Positions 1-11,593 of a DNA stretch of 64,000 nucleotides are shown piece after piece. This DNA comes from Dermatophagoides farinae (taxonomy: Eukaryota > Arthropoda > Arachnida > Sarcoptiformes > Pyroglyphidae): positions 186,001 to 250,000 of the forward strand of contig NC_134677.1 of the NCBI RefSeq assembly GCF_024713945.1. The letters are read 5' to 3'. The stretch's first letter is position 1. Each line of letters starts with the position of its first letter. Position numbers and translations under genes: made by a program. The notes beneath the pieces are model-generated. The model made no database searches, was not told where the DNA came from, and saw only the letters and a program-made list of their open reading frames with translations.

Positions 1-3000
1 GGCCAAAGCAGCAGAAAAGTTGATTGCCATTAAATGGTTCAAGAATGGCACCACCTCGAATCATTATCCACGTCGATTGATCATTGCATTCGATAATGGT
101 GTCATTCAATTGATGCGAAATGAATCAGATTACAATGCAAAATTAATTTATTGTGAAATGGGAATCACATCGATTGAATGGAATTATAATGGCGATATGT
201 TTGCTGTTACTGGATCAACGGGTAACAAGAATTTTATCAAAATTTACAATGATCAAGCTCAACTATTGACTGTGACGAAAATTCCCGGAAATGAAGTTTA
301 TGATTGTTCATGGGAAAAAAATAGTCGAAAATTGGTTTTGGCTGTCGATTCATTCATGTATTTCGCCAATTTAAAATGTCGAATCTCTTGGTGTTTTCTA
401 TCGAATTCAATAGCGTTCCTGAGAAACAATTTCGATGACGAACAAAAGAAAAAAAGATCGTTGATGTTTTGGGAATTGAAAACAAATAAACGTAATGAAC
501 GATCGGCCGATAATTTTATTCAGATGGCTTGCTGGCATCATTATTGTGTTGTCGTCGATAAGATGGATAAGTTGCAATCCAACAACAACAAAAACAACAC
601 TCTGGAGAACAATCAAAGCAGCAGCAATAAAGATGTTTATTGTTTGAACTTGTATAATTCGATTGGAACATTGATTGATTATCATCTTACCGATTTGCAG
701 CAAATCAAATTCTGTTGTATGAATTCAAATCGTGTAATAGTCGCATCGGATAATTCATTCTACGTTTGGCCTTTTAAACAGCTTTATAATGCAAATAGCT
801 TCAAAAGTCTGGCATTTTATAGTGACAATTTGTATCAAGAATTGACACAAAATATCGCCAATGACAACGATTTAATGGCAGGCGGTAGTGTTGGTGTCAA
901 ATCCAGACGACAACAGCAATCATCATCCACTTCATTCGTCGTGGTTGTAACCGATAATGACAATATTTCCTGTGTGACAGTATCGGAAAAGTTTTTTATT
1001 GTTGGTTTTGAATCGGGAATAATCAATCAATATCTATTGCCAAATGCCAGCTTCATTAACAAGATCCAGTTGGACGCGAGTCCTAGTCGTATGGCGTTGA
1101 ACAAGAATTCAACAAAACTTGCCTTAACTGATCGAAATTCACGATTTTATCTATATGATTTTGAAGCCAACAATGAACAAACTTGGACCGAAGGAAATTG
1201 GATTGAAATAAGCAACACCGTGGCTAAATTGACAGATATCTGGGATTTCAAATGGGAGACGGATAATAATGATTTGATTGTTTTATTGGAGAAAAATAAA
1301 TTTATTGTCATCAATCTATATAAAGGTGGCGTGAAAATATTGGATCCAATTTTGTTCGATGGCTATTTGTGCTCATTTCAACAACTGTCAATACAGACCA
1401 TTGCATTGGATCAATTGATTGTCGACATTAGTAATCACTTGGATAATTTGGACGTAAATGATTACATTGTGAATATTCCCAGTCATTATGTGAATGAAAT
1501 TAAGAATCTCATTGATGAAAAAGATTCCATAACCGATGCAATCAATTATGCTGTAAAAATTCCGGAATTACCATCATTATGGACAATAGTGAGCAATGAA
1601 TGTTTGAAAAATTTGGATATCGAAACAGCATATCTGGCAATGATTAAAAATCGTGATTATAAAGGATTACAATTCTTGAAACGTTTAAATAGAATTAAAG
1701 ATTTGAATTTGAAAAATGCTGAAGTTTGTGCCTATCAAAATCACATACAACAAGCAGAATCCTTATATCTACAAGAATTGGATCGACCTGATTTAGCTGT
1801 CTATCTGAATAAAATGAATGGAAATTTTGAAAGAGTCAGAACATTATTAGAAAGTGAGTGAAATGATTATTGATTGATTTGTTTTAATTTTTGAATTTTT
1901 ATTTAATAGAATACAACAATTTGGCAAATCACGACAAAGAAATGAAAGAATGTTATATGAATCTAGGTGAATATTATCAAGACAATTATCAATGGCAACA
2001 AGCCATTCGTTATTACGAGAAAATCAATGCCTACGATCAATTGGCTGAATGTTATATCAGTGAACAGAAATATGATGCTCTTGTAACATTAGTGGATAAA
2101 GTAAATGATGAGAAAATATTGCTTCAAATGGCAATGTTTCTTGAATCCCTAGGATTCTGTAAAGATTCAGTTCGAGCCTATATTCGAGCCAATAATTTCG
2201 AAATGGCTACCAATGCTTGTGTGAAGCTAAGTGAATGGAAAATGGCCACTGAATTGGCTAATCGATATAAAACGAAAAACGTTGATATGCTTCTGGAACA
2301 ATATATTCAACATTTGGAAACGGATCATAAATACATGGAAATGATCCAGGTTTATAGGTATGATTTATTTTGATTAAATCAAATTGGAGTTTTACTTTTT
2401 TCCCATGTGTTTAGAAATGCAAACATGATTGATAAAGCTGTGGCCATCATTATAAAATTGATTGATGAAACCAAAAAAATGGATAACAATGATGGTGCAA
2501 GTTTATTGAAAAAATTACATCTTCTCATTGGCATTATTTATGAGGAAAACAAATTGAATAATCAAAATTCTGGCAGAAACAACAAACATGAGACACTGGA
2601 TGAGCTACTATCACAGAATGATATATTTGCCAATGGCACAGATCAACAGCATCAACCGATCATCAGTACAGATCCATGGAAAGGTGCTGAAGCTTATCAT
2701 TTCTATCTGTTAACACAACGTAATCTTTATCGTGGAAAATATCAATTAGCCATGAATTGTGCATTGCATCTACAGGACTATGAAGAATATTTGACTGTTC
2801 AACAGATTTATTCATTGCTTGCTTTGGCCGCATACGCAAACAAATGCTATGATATTTGTTCGAAAGCATTCATCAAATTAGAATCAATAGACAATGAACA
2901 ACAATGTAAGTGGAATTCATGTATAAATGATTTATTCAATGTTAATACAACATCAACTATTACAACAATGGCGAATGAGGAAAAGAAAAGAATTGAATAT

Positions 3001-3282
3001 GAACGAATGGCCGTACAAATTTTTCTCAAGAATTCTCCTGATGAAAATAGTAGTAGTAATAATGTTTCGACAAATATTTCATGTAAATTCTGTGGACAAT
3101 CAATACCGGAATATAGTGCGACGTGTCCAAAATGTCAGACAAAATTTCATGCTTGTGTTGCCACTGGTAAATCCATTATTGATCAACGAAAAAATTGGAC
3201 ATGTAAAAGATGTCGACATCACGCCATCCAAGAGGAGATTGTCTCCTATACGAATTGTCCACTTTGTCATGTCAAAATTTAA
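1..3282 (+). CDS. WDR35: WDR35 / IFT121 intraflagellar transport protein (5' end outside window)
   Basis: Exons 1-1853 (open at the left edge, frame from base 2), 1910-2357 and 2415-3282, with GT-AG introns of 56 and 57 nt that keep frame. The 1,055 visible residues match WDR35/IFT121, a core subunit of the IFT-A complex that drives retrograde transport and membrane-protein entry in cilia. The second beta-propeller comes first (AVDSFMYFAN, NSIGT, IVGFESGIINQYLLPN). An alpha-solenoid of TPR-like repeats follows (KGLQFLKRLNRIKDLNLKNAE, GAEAYHF). A Cys-rich C-terminal zinc ribbon ends it (CKFCGQ, CPKC, CKRC, CPLCH). About the first 200 residues, the N-terminal propeller, lie outside the window. 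In mites the expected role is in sensory-neuron cilia. The stop overlaps that of the convergent NAT10 gene; the nearest downstream AATAAA, at 3482-3487, lies in a NAT10 intron. Confidence 0.95.
3279..3282. other. Shared TTAA: overlapping stop codons of WDR35 and NAT10
   Basis: TAA of WDR35 is at 3280-3282 (+) and TAA of NAT10 is at 3281-3279 (-). The two coding regions overlap tail to tail within the palindrome TTAA, so neither gene can have a 3' UTR that is not antisense to the other's coding sequence. Seen directly. Confidence 0.9.
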
Positions 3283-6200
3283 TTCCTTCGAAATTTCTTG
3301 TGTTTTTTATTATTATTGCCTGATCTTTTGTTCTGTTGAGTTGTTTGCTGTTGATCCATGGTATTAATGTTTGTTGTCGTTTTGGTTGCCAAACTTTTGA
3401 TCGATATCAATGTCTTTTGTGAATCTTTCAATGCACGATCCCAATCATCTTCATTTCCTATTAAAGAACCAAACAAGACAGAATAAAAATATTGAAATGT
3501 TACCAATTATAATACCTTTGATAGCAAATTGACTGAGATCTTTGGCAAGCTGCTTCTTTCGTTTACGTTCATCGTCATTGATGAGCTTTTCCACTTCGAT
3601 AAGCTCATCGTCCAATGATTGTCCAAGTGGATTCAATGATGATGCTTGACCCAAGTTTTTCGTGCGTAAAGATTCTTCAATTTCTTTTTCACACAATGAA
3701 CGAAAATAATTTGTCATTTTTTTGATACTTCGACTAAATAAGCCTAATATTTGTGTCGCAGGAAGTTTGAATTCCTCGGAAATGATATCAACATTTTTGT
3801 GTTGTAATCCAATGCCTAAAAGAATAGCGTTCTGTACATGAGATAGATGAAACGATGGATCGAATCGATTGAGAAAATAAATCTTCGTAACAGTGGGCAA
3901 TAGATCGACGATCAAATGATAATCGACTAAATTCTGTGAATACAATTCTAATCGTTTCAAGTCATAAACACTGATATGGATGAACAATTCATCTTTGTTC
4001 AATGTTGTTGTTGTTGTTGTCGTCGTTTGATCATTGGTGGATGATGAGACGTTTTGCAAAATGTTCAAGGCAAACGTAGTGGAAAATTTACTAAATTCAT
4101 AAGAAAGCAACGAAATGAATCTTTTACGAAAATCAATCCAGAATTCATGAAGCCAATTATTTGTCGTGATAGAATTGTTGTTCAATTGTTTAAGCATAAT
4201 ACAAGAATGTTCGCCCGTAAGTTCGTTTGTTGTTTGCCGTAAATAGACTGGAATAAAACCAGATTTTTTCCAAAATTTAAGTAATTCTTGTGTCAATCCA
4301 AACGATACACCAAAATAATCTAATTTTTCTGCTTTACGTTCTTTCAGATCCAAAAGTAGTGGTGCATCAAGTGTTTTTATTCTGTCCTCTGCGTTTGCTT
4401 CATCATCCACATTATTGATCGATTCGATTAAATCAACATTATAAAGACCACGATAATAATCTTCAAGTAATTGTAAAGCTCGTGTGCCGTAGCCCATTTT
4501 CTGATAATTTGGATTGGTTGCTATACGAACAATTCGAACACCTGATAATGAGGCGAAATGTGAATCTTGAAATTGTTGTGAAATCGTCCATGGTATAAGA
4601 TCACCACTGGCACGTTGTCCGCGAGACAAACTTGCCATAATGGAATCTTTACAGATTTCACCTTCCAAACAAACTTGAATGAAACAAAGAATATCGGGAA
4701 TTTTTGATTTTTTCAAATGTTTCGATGTTACTGGAGGCAATAAACAGAAAAGATGATGGGCAGGTGCATCGGACATCATTTGTAGATCATTCGGAGAATT
4801 TTTATAATGTGACGATACACACAAGGCCATGATTCTTTGAAGAAAATTTTCCGATGTTTTATGATAGCTGAAAAGTATATCACGATTGATGTAATACAGT
4901 TGACAATCAGCTGGCAATGGACAACCACCGCTACCAATTTTCAGATCTTCTGAAACTTCATTAGAGTCAGCGGTGGCAGCATCCAGGCAAAGAAGTTGAT
5001 TTAACCATTGTTCAACATCATCACCATTTTTGTATCGGATCGATTCATTAAGAGTTAGTTCATGTAAAACTCTACCGTGACCACTAATATTATCATCATG
5101 ATTATTTTTCGGTTGCTTGTCTGATCGACGACTTTGTTGTCGAAGTTGTTGAAGTAATTTCAATGACAAAGAACGACCAGTGCCTTCATATCCATTGATG
5201 GTGGATGACATGAACATTAAATATGGTCCAATCAATGATTTAACGATCGGTAAAGGTATTGCGGCAGCTTCATCGATGACTAGCAATTCGGCCGATTGTG
5301 CAAGAAAATTTGCTTTCACCGCATCAGCAGGATGTATATATTGAATACATTGACGATGTTCCCGGTAGATATTGACACGGACGATTGCTTTGTTGAATTC
5401 TTCGTTTGTCGACTGAATGATGTCATAATCGAGATGTTCTTTCAATGAAATGGCATCGAATCCTTTTAGAATGAATTCAAATAATGTTTTTAGATTTTCT
5501 GGTGATGGAGAAGTGACATAAATATTAGAATAATTGAATGCAACTGCAGCAGCGATCGATAGGCCAAGTGCAGCTGATTTACCACGACCACGACTAGCAG
5601 TCAAAGAAACAGTAGATGAAAGTGTCTTTTCCGAAATGACATCAATAAATTTCAATACTGCTTGTGCTTGATCCAAAGTTCTACATAGATTGACGATGGA
5701 ACCAATTGGTTGAGTTTCTTTTAAAGATTCTTTCAATTCTTTTAATTGGATTTGTTCCGCGGAAAGTTCTGTTGAATCATTTCGAGGTATAGCAACAATT
5801 TCACTTAGATTAGAAGAAATGGGAACAATATCAAGTTTATCATCGACAATAACACATTTTTTACATGACGATAATGACAATATGAATCGTTCATTGAATC
5901 GGGCCACTACATCCTGATGAGCTTCAGTTCGATATCTAGTATGAACATCCATGGTCATTGTGTATAATTGTCGAAGAGAAGTGATTTGATTCAATAGAAC
6001 ACATACGATTCCACCACCTTCAACCGTTTCAATGGTTCGAGCCAATATATTCGGGGTAATGGCTTCGAAATCTTGTAATATCAGCATTCCATACGTATTG
6101 CCCAAGATTTTATGTGTCTCTTTATAATAACAATAACGAATATCAGTTTGAGCTATGAATGTTTCGAACATATCTTCCAGATTGTCCAATTCCACTCCGG

Positions 6201-6502
6201 ATTTCATTTTTTTCTGTAATAATCGCATTCGCTTTTTCCGATGTCTGTTAAAATTAACAAATTATTAATTGGTTAGAACAAAAAAAATTCGTGGCTACTA
6301 ACGAAGAGAATCCCAATTCTTTTTTGTAACACCACAGCACTGATGGCCGAGCTTTGACTTGAGATTTCGATAACATTTGATGAAGAATGACCACCTGATC
6401 ACGGGCTTTTGGTCCAATAATCACAAACATTGTTCGATGTCCCAAAATGATTCCATTTTCAATCAATATTCGCAAACGATTATCCAATTTTTTAATAGCC
6501 AT
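3279..6502 (-). CDS. NAT10: RNA cytidine acetyltransferase NAT10 (Kre33)
   Basis: Three coding exons on the minus strand: 6502-6303, 6244-3516 and 3457-3279, joined by 58-nt introns and encoding 1,035 aa (human 1,025). NAT10 makes N4-acetylcytidine in 18S rRNA and tRNA in the nucleolus, using ATP and acetyl-CoA. Visible blocks: the N-terminus DNRLRILIENG; ETHKILGNT and EAHQDVV; the P-loop GRGKSAALGL near residue 285; the helicase-like VIDEAAAIPLP; the GNAT acetyl-CoA site MGYGTRALQLL near residue 650; and the C-terminal region (YDLKRLELYS, LLGIGLQHK). The splice SS/HRKKRMR restores the conserved family sequence exactly. The last exon encodes the conserved NEDDWDRALKD and a basic tail. It diverges from TCTP, and its 3' UTR must run antisense into WDR35. 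Confidence 0.97.
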
Positions 6503-7032
6503 TTTTTTTAGTTGCTTAGATTAATTAAATTTGAAAATTTAGAATCCAAAATAAAAAGCATTTTAAAAAGCACCGCATGGATTACCTTGTGGTGATTCCC
6601 TTCAAAGAATTTGTTACATCCATGTGTGTACCTGAATCTGATTTAATGAATCCAGACATTTAATTTAATCATGAATATACAAGAAAAAAGAGATAAAATT
6701 TATCGATTATTCAGATTCAAATTTCAAATTTTTGATCGATTAATCAAGATTGATGATGAATTTAATGTTTTTGTTGAAATTTTTTAATTTTTAAATCACT
6801 CACTCATTCACTATGCTGCTAGCAATTGTGATTCAAATCAATGTGCTGCTTCTTCTATGCTCAAGCATATGCTCAACACACACATTGGTTTTCCTTTTCC
6901 TTTAAAAACAACAAGTTCAATGCCGCATTCGCGATATATTTGGTATTGCATACTCGGCAGGCAAAATTCTCATCACATCACATTATTTTATTTCTCGTTT
7001 TATATTCGTTTTTTTAATTTATAAATTATAAA
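6503..7032. promoter_or_regulatory. Divergent promoter region NAT10 / TCTP
   Basis: A 530-bp head-to-head gap between NAT10 (-) and TCTP (+) must hold both promoters and 5' UTRs. Pyrimidine-rich runs just upstream of TCTP (6885-6905 and 6985-7015) would suit a 5'-TOP-type start, as known for TCTP mRNAs, but the start site cannot be fixed here. A patch at 6576-6664 is open on both strands and is treated in the findings. Confidence 0.5.
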
Positions 7033-7706
7033 ATGATCATTTACAAGGATTTAATCACCGGTATGTATGATTTAATTTAATTTAATGAATTTCTGTGTTG
7101 ATGATGTGTATTGTTTGTTTTTTAGGCGATGAAATGTTTACCGATTCATCAAAAGTCAAGCTGGTCGATGATTGTATCTGGGAAGTTGAATGTCAAGTGA
7201 GTATCATTATGGTTTAGGTTTTGTAAATTGATAATTGATGAGAATATCGTTTGTTTGTTTGTTTTTTTTTTTTTGAAAAATAGTTTGTTATGCGAAAACA
7301 AGGCGACATTGCTATCGAAGGTTTCAATCCATCAGCTGAAGAAGCCGATGAAGGTACCGATGAAATAACTGAATCTGGTTATGATTTGGTTCTCAATCAA
7401 CGTTTAGTGGAGGCATCATTTTCAAAAGCTGATTTCAAAAATTATTTGAAAACCTATACAAAAACATTGCAAGAAAAATGGAAAAATTTAGAATGGAGTG
7501 ATGAACAGATTGCTGAAGCTAAAACTAAATTCACTGAAGCTGTGAAGAAAATATTGCCCAAAGTAAATGATGCACAATTCTATTTGGGCAATAGCTCCAA
7601 TCCGGATGGTATCGTTGGCGTTCTCGAGTTTCGTGAAGGTGATGATGGCAACGAGAAAGCTGTTATGAATTTTTTCAAACATGGTTTAGATGCTGAAAAA
7701 GTTTAA
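7033..7706 (+). CDS. TCTP: Translationally controlled tumour protein (TCTP, histamine-releasing factor)
   Basis: Exons 7033-7060, 7126-7196 and 7284-7706 give a 173-aa protein; the human protein has 172. It starts MIIYKDLITGDEMFTDS, matching the family's first TCTP signature region. The middle of the third exon carries the mobile acidic loop (EEADEGTDEI). The C-terminal half has FKNYLKTYTKTL and FYLGNSSNPDGIVGVLEFRE, followed by the family ending FFKHGL-AEKV. TCTP is an abundant cytosolic calcium- and GTPase-binding protein linked to growth, and a secreted histamine-releasing factor in vertebrates and ectoparasites. Introns of 65 and 87 nt lie in phases 1 and 0. It converges with the ATF4-like gene 182 bp away; AATAAA at 7875-7880 is a candidate poly(A) signal. 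Confidence 0.96.
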
Positions 7707-7888
7707 ATCATTAATGTATGGAATAATTTCCATTCAGATTTTTCAGTTTCAATAATCAACACACAAACAACAGAGAAGATAATAATTTTTTTTAATGCTT
7801 AATGATTTTTTTTTATTAATTTTGAATGGAGAAAAACAAATTTATAAGCCTCTTTTCAATATGTTTGAAATGAAATAAATTTAACCAA

Positions 7889-8824
7889 TTAATTAATTGT
7901 GAAACCATTTTGTTGTAACCTTGCGAGCAGTTGCTGTAATTTTGGTGCACGAATTGGATCCATCTGGAATGCCGCTTTGGCCAACGGTAATATAACGTTG
8001 AATTCGGTTTCAATTTTCCGGAATTGTATGCTCAATCCATCTCGTTTGTGTTCTAGTTGTTCAACAATCTGTTCGATTGTTTCGGTTTCTACTTTTTTCT
8101 TTTCACGATATTTTATTGCTGCTTTTTTATTTTGATCTTTTTTACGTAACGCCCGTTCTTCTTTCGTATGTTTACAACGACGATTTCTTCGTTTCTTTTC
8201 TTTTGTTTCTGTAGATGTTGCAGTAGTAGCGGTGGTGATGGTGGTAATTGATGGTGATAATGTTTCCGAATCATATTCGAATGAAGAATAACCACTAGAA
8301 TCTATGGATAGTTTTCGTTTGGGTGATGTTTCCGAATTCACGCTAATGATTTGTGAATCACATTCGTGTTCACTAGTTTCTAACAGGTTATAAAGGTCAT
8401 CTTCATTTTTAGCCAAAAGAATGTCATCGATATTTTCTGCATTCGCAATTTCATTCAATATTGAATCAAGATTATCGATTTGGCCAAATGGACTGTTTGA
8501 TTCTTCCGATTCATTATATGGTGATTGTTCCGCTGATGATGGATAATAATAACTATCGGTATAGCTCAATGATTGTGATTGTGGTGATAATGGTGGTATA
8601 CTTTGATAGGTTTCATATTCATTACTTAATGATTGTTTGAATTGTAAATTGTTTTCATGACAAACAAATTGAATTGGCTGTATTTCTGCTGCTGCTGGTG
8701 GTTGATGAGCTGATTGATGATGATGATGATGATATGAATATTCACCATACTCAGCATAACAGCCATAGCTGCTGCTGGCTGCAAAATGATCGAACTGCTG
8801 CTGCTGATGATGATTGAACTCCAT
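7889..8824 (-). CDS. ATF4: ATF4-like bZIP transcription factor (cryptocephal-type)
   Basis: A single coding exon of 311 aa. The N-terminal three quarters is Gln/Ser/Tyr-rich activation sequence with a Ser-Pro-Pro-Leu-Ser region. The C-terminus holds a bZIP: the basic region KKDQNKKAAIKYREKKK around residues 225-245 matches the ATF4 pattern KKxEQNKxAAxRYRxKKR, and a leucine zipper follows. ATF4 is the translationally induced effector of the integrated stress response; in flies it is cryptocephal. The identity rests on the basic region and on the leader: a spliced 5' leader contains short uORFs and a long uORF that overlaps this start codon out of frame. A minus-strand AATAAA corresponds to plus 7812-7817. 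Confidence 0.85.
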   Translation of the reverse strand: MEFNHHQQQQFDHFAASSSYGCYAEYGEYSYHHHHHQSAHQPPAAAEIQPIQFVCHENNLQFKQSLSNEYETYQSIPPLSPQSQSLSYTDSYYYPSSAEQSPYNESEESNSPFGQIDNLDSILNEIANAENIDDILLAKNEDDLYNLLETSEHECDSQIISVNSETSPKRKLSIDSSGYSSFEYDSETLSPSITTITTATTATSTETKEKKRRNRRCKHTKEERALRKKDQNKKAAIKYREKKKVETETIEQIVEQLEHKRDGLSIQFRKIETEFNVILPLAKAAFQMDPIRAPKLQQLLARLQQNGFTIN

Positions 8825-9080
8825 TTTCTATATCGGCTATTTGTTTTTGATGTTTTTCGAATAAATATTGATTATTATTACGAGATAATATTTCAAATAA
8901 TGATAACTGTTGTTGTCTAGTTGATTGTTGTGATAATAATAATGATGATGATGGTATGATTATAGTTGAAAGGTAGTAAGAAGAACTGATTATTATTAGA
9001 GACCTGTAAATTGAAACATTTTGTAAAATTTAAAATTTAATAAATAAATTTAATCATGATGATGGTGATACATACGCCAT
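8751..9080 (-). CDS. Overlapping uORF of the ATF4-like mRNA (85 codons, spliced)
   Basis: The ATG is at 9080-9078. After ATGGC there is a strong donor (GTATGT at 9075-9070) and an acceptor TTTACAG ending at 9004. Joined to the exon starting at 9003, the frame stays open for 85 codons and stops with TGA at 8753-8751, 74 nt inside the ATF4 coding region in another frame. This is the architecture of ATF4 uORF2, which blocks ATF4 translation unless eIF2 is phosphorylated. The splice and frame were read directly; the regulatory role is inferred from ATF4 in other animals. The peptide itself is low-complexity and probably does not matter. Confidence 0.7.
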
Positions 9081-9151
9081 GATGAAACGAATTTTTGTTT
9101 TTGTGGTGTTTAGACCCTTGAAATTTGGGCACTGGATTTATGGTTTAAAAA

Positions 9152-9250
9152 TCAGGTTAAATTCATGAATAATAAGATGAACGATTGGTTTTGTTGCCGT
9201 AGCCGTTTTTGACTTTGTTGCGATGGTGTTGGAATCGTTGATGGTTCCAT
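9152..9250 (-). CDS. uORF (32 aa) in the ATF4-like leader
   Basis: ATG at 9250-9248 runs to TGA at 9154-9152, lying wholly upstream of the overlapping uORF. It begins MEPSTIPTPSQQSQ and contains a second in-frame ATG four codons before its stop. Whether it is in the mRNA depends on the unmapped transcription start. Confidence 0.45.
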   Translation of the reverse strand: MEPSTIPTPSQQSQKRLRQQNQSFILLFMNLT

Positions 9251-9271
9251 CGTTGTCGTAGAATGTACGAT

Positions 9272-9292
9272 TTAGGCTAAGTTTCGAGCCAT
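9272..9292 (-). CDS. Short uORF (6 aa) in the ATF4-like leader
   Basis: ATG at 9292-9290 encodes MARNLA and then TAA at 9274-9272. A tiny first uORF that allows reinitiation is typical of ATF4 leaders. The context (CCAAAATGG) is good for initiation, with A at -3 and G at +4. Confidence 0.45.
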   Translation of the reverse strand: MARNLA

Positions 9293-10529
9293 TTTGGTAA
9301 TAGTGATCCAGGAGAAAAATTTGAATACAAAAATTTATAAATGGTAAATTTATTTGATGAATTTATTCGATGCATTTGGTAGGGATTCCTGAAAGAAAAT
9401 GGCGTCGTTAGTTTGTGTGTCTGTGTGTTTGTTTGTTCATTTTTTTTATAAGCTCATCGTCGATTGCTCTTTCTCTCTTCTCACTCAACCTTTAGTGTAA
9501 AAATGTTGTTACTTCATATATAGCAAATATATATAACTCTCCATCTATTAATACATGCATGCATTAATGTACATACCACGTATGCACCACACACACACAG
9601 ACACACAGTATAATCAACAAACAAATTCACAATCATTATCGTCATTATCATCGACCGTTTGTGTGTGTTTGTGTCTGTTTGTGTCTGTTTTGTGCTTTCA
9701 TTTCCTATGGCCATAATAGTCACATTCACGTGAATTTTATGATGTGAAACTATTTTGAATTTCTGAGGTTGAGGGCGTATATCAAATTTCAAGTCTAAAG
9801 TTTTTTCGATGATGAATTTGATTTCACAATTTAATTTGATTCGAATTTTTGTTTTTCAATCCAATTGGAATCGACTATTTATAAATTTTTTCTTTTTTCT
9901 TTTGTTGACTATTTTCGCTTCATTTTGCTCACATGATGGGAAATGAAATGTAATGAACAATTTCTGCCCCAAGGTCTGAATAATCAGTTGTCAGGATCCA
10001 AAAAAAAAGATATTTGATTTGATCGAAACAAAAAAAAACTTGCTGAACAAGTCAAGTCATGCAGTGTGCAGAAAAAGAGAGAGGAAGAAAAATGGCGCGA
10101 CGAGGTTAGAAGGCGGCATTTTTGTCTTGTTTTTATCCATCATCATGATGGCAGGGACACTTGTTGATCGGATCAAGCAAAAAAATTTTTCTTTTTTTTT
10201 TGCTTTGGCCTATCATCAATTCGATTGATGCATGAGATGATGATGATTGGCAAATGAATGTGAAATAACCTTCATCAATAATACTGCTGCTGCTGCTTTA
10301 ATAATTATTCAATCCATCCATTTTTTGAATGTGATTCATAATTCAAGAAATAATGACCATGTGTCACATTAGATGGCGACACTAATCAAAACAAAATAGA
10401 AAAGTATCGATTTTTTTTTTTGATAAACCAAATTGATAATGTTTGTAGCAACAACAACAACAGCAGCAGCAAACATTGCACCGAAAAGAAGCGTTTCGTA
10501 ACCTATTAGTTTGTATAGCTTCTATATAT

Positions 10530-10550
10530 GTCTGTCTGTCTGTCTGTCTG
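10530..10550. repeat. (TCTG)n microsatellite
   Basis: Five tandem copies of a TCTG tetranucleotide in non-coding sequence. Confidence 0.9.
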
Positions 10551-11593
10551 GTATGATATGTTTACAAATTATTTTTGTTGTTGTTGTCTATGTCTATTTC
10601 CGGGATATGGCAATGAACAACAACAACAGAGCGCAAGCAAGGAAATCAATATATGCTGTTGATGGTGGCATTCATCATCAATTATTCTTGGATGAATAAA
10701 TTTGTTGACATTTGAAAACTATCTGAGAAATGGCGCCAATTTTATTCATTAATCCATCCAGTTATCAATCAATCAATCTGTCTTTTGTTTCATGAACAAA
10801 AAAAAAACAAAACGATATAGTGTGTGTATGTGTGTGCGTGTGAAAATATTTGAGACATTTTCATTGGGCCTAAGATACAACTACAGCAACAATTTTTATG
10901 ATTATTAAGCAAGACGTGAGTGGAAAACAATTCATACTGTGTGTGTGTGTATGTTGTGTGGATGACAGCGTGAATGGCATGGGCAAGTAAAAAAAAAAAT
11001 ATGGCCAGTGTGTTTACACGAATGTTCAACAGTTTAGCACTGCAGTGCATATGTTGTGTGTTGTGTTTATGTTTCTGTCTGAGTGTGTAACACACATTTA
11101 CATTCGGCTTTTCAATTATTCAATGATGAGTGGTGGAATGGTGAATTCGATTGGTGAGCATCCATCATCACCACCACAGACATAGACAATACAACAACAA
11201 TATTCCAATGTCTGTTGCTGTTTTATACTGAAATTCATTTTTTTTTCCTGATTCAAAATTGATTCATTATCATCGATTAGAATAGAAAATACCCTTGAAC
11301 TTTGATTTTTTTTTCATTCATCAATTTCTAATTGAAAAATTATCACAACAACATTTTGATATCGAATGCCAAATCTTCTTCATAAACGTAAGTGTTTTCT
11401 ATCAATGTGTTATTTGATTCTTTTATAAGAATTGTTATATATCTTTTTAATCTGGTTTGTCACAACAAGACATTGTATCCACAATTTCTTTTTGCTCGAT
11501 ACACGTGCTCTGTGTGTGTGTGTGTGTGATGTCACCATCACAAATAAGCACTATTCGCGCGTAATGACGAAAATGTGGTGAACGTCATATTTA

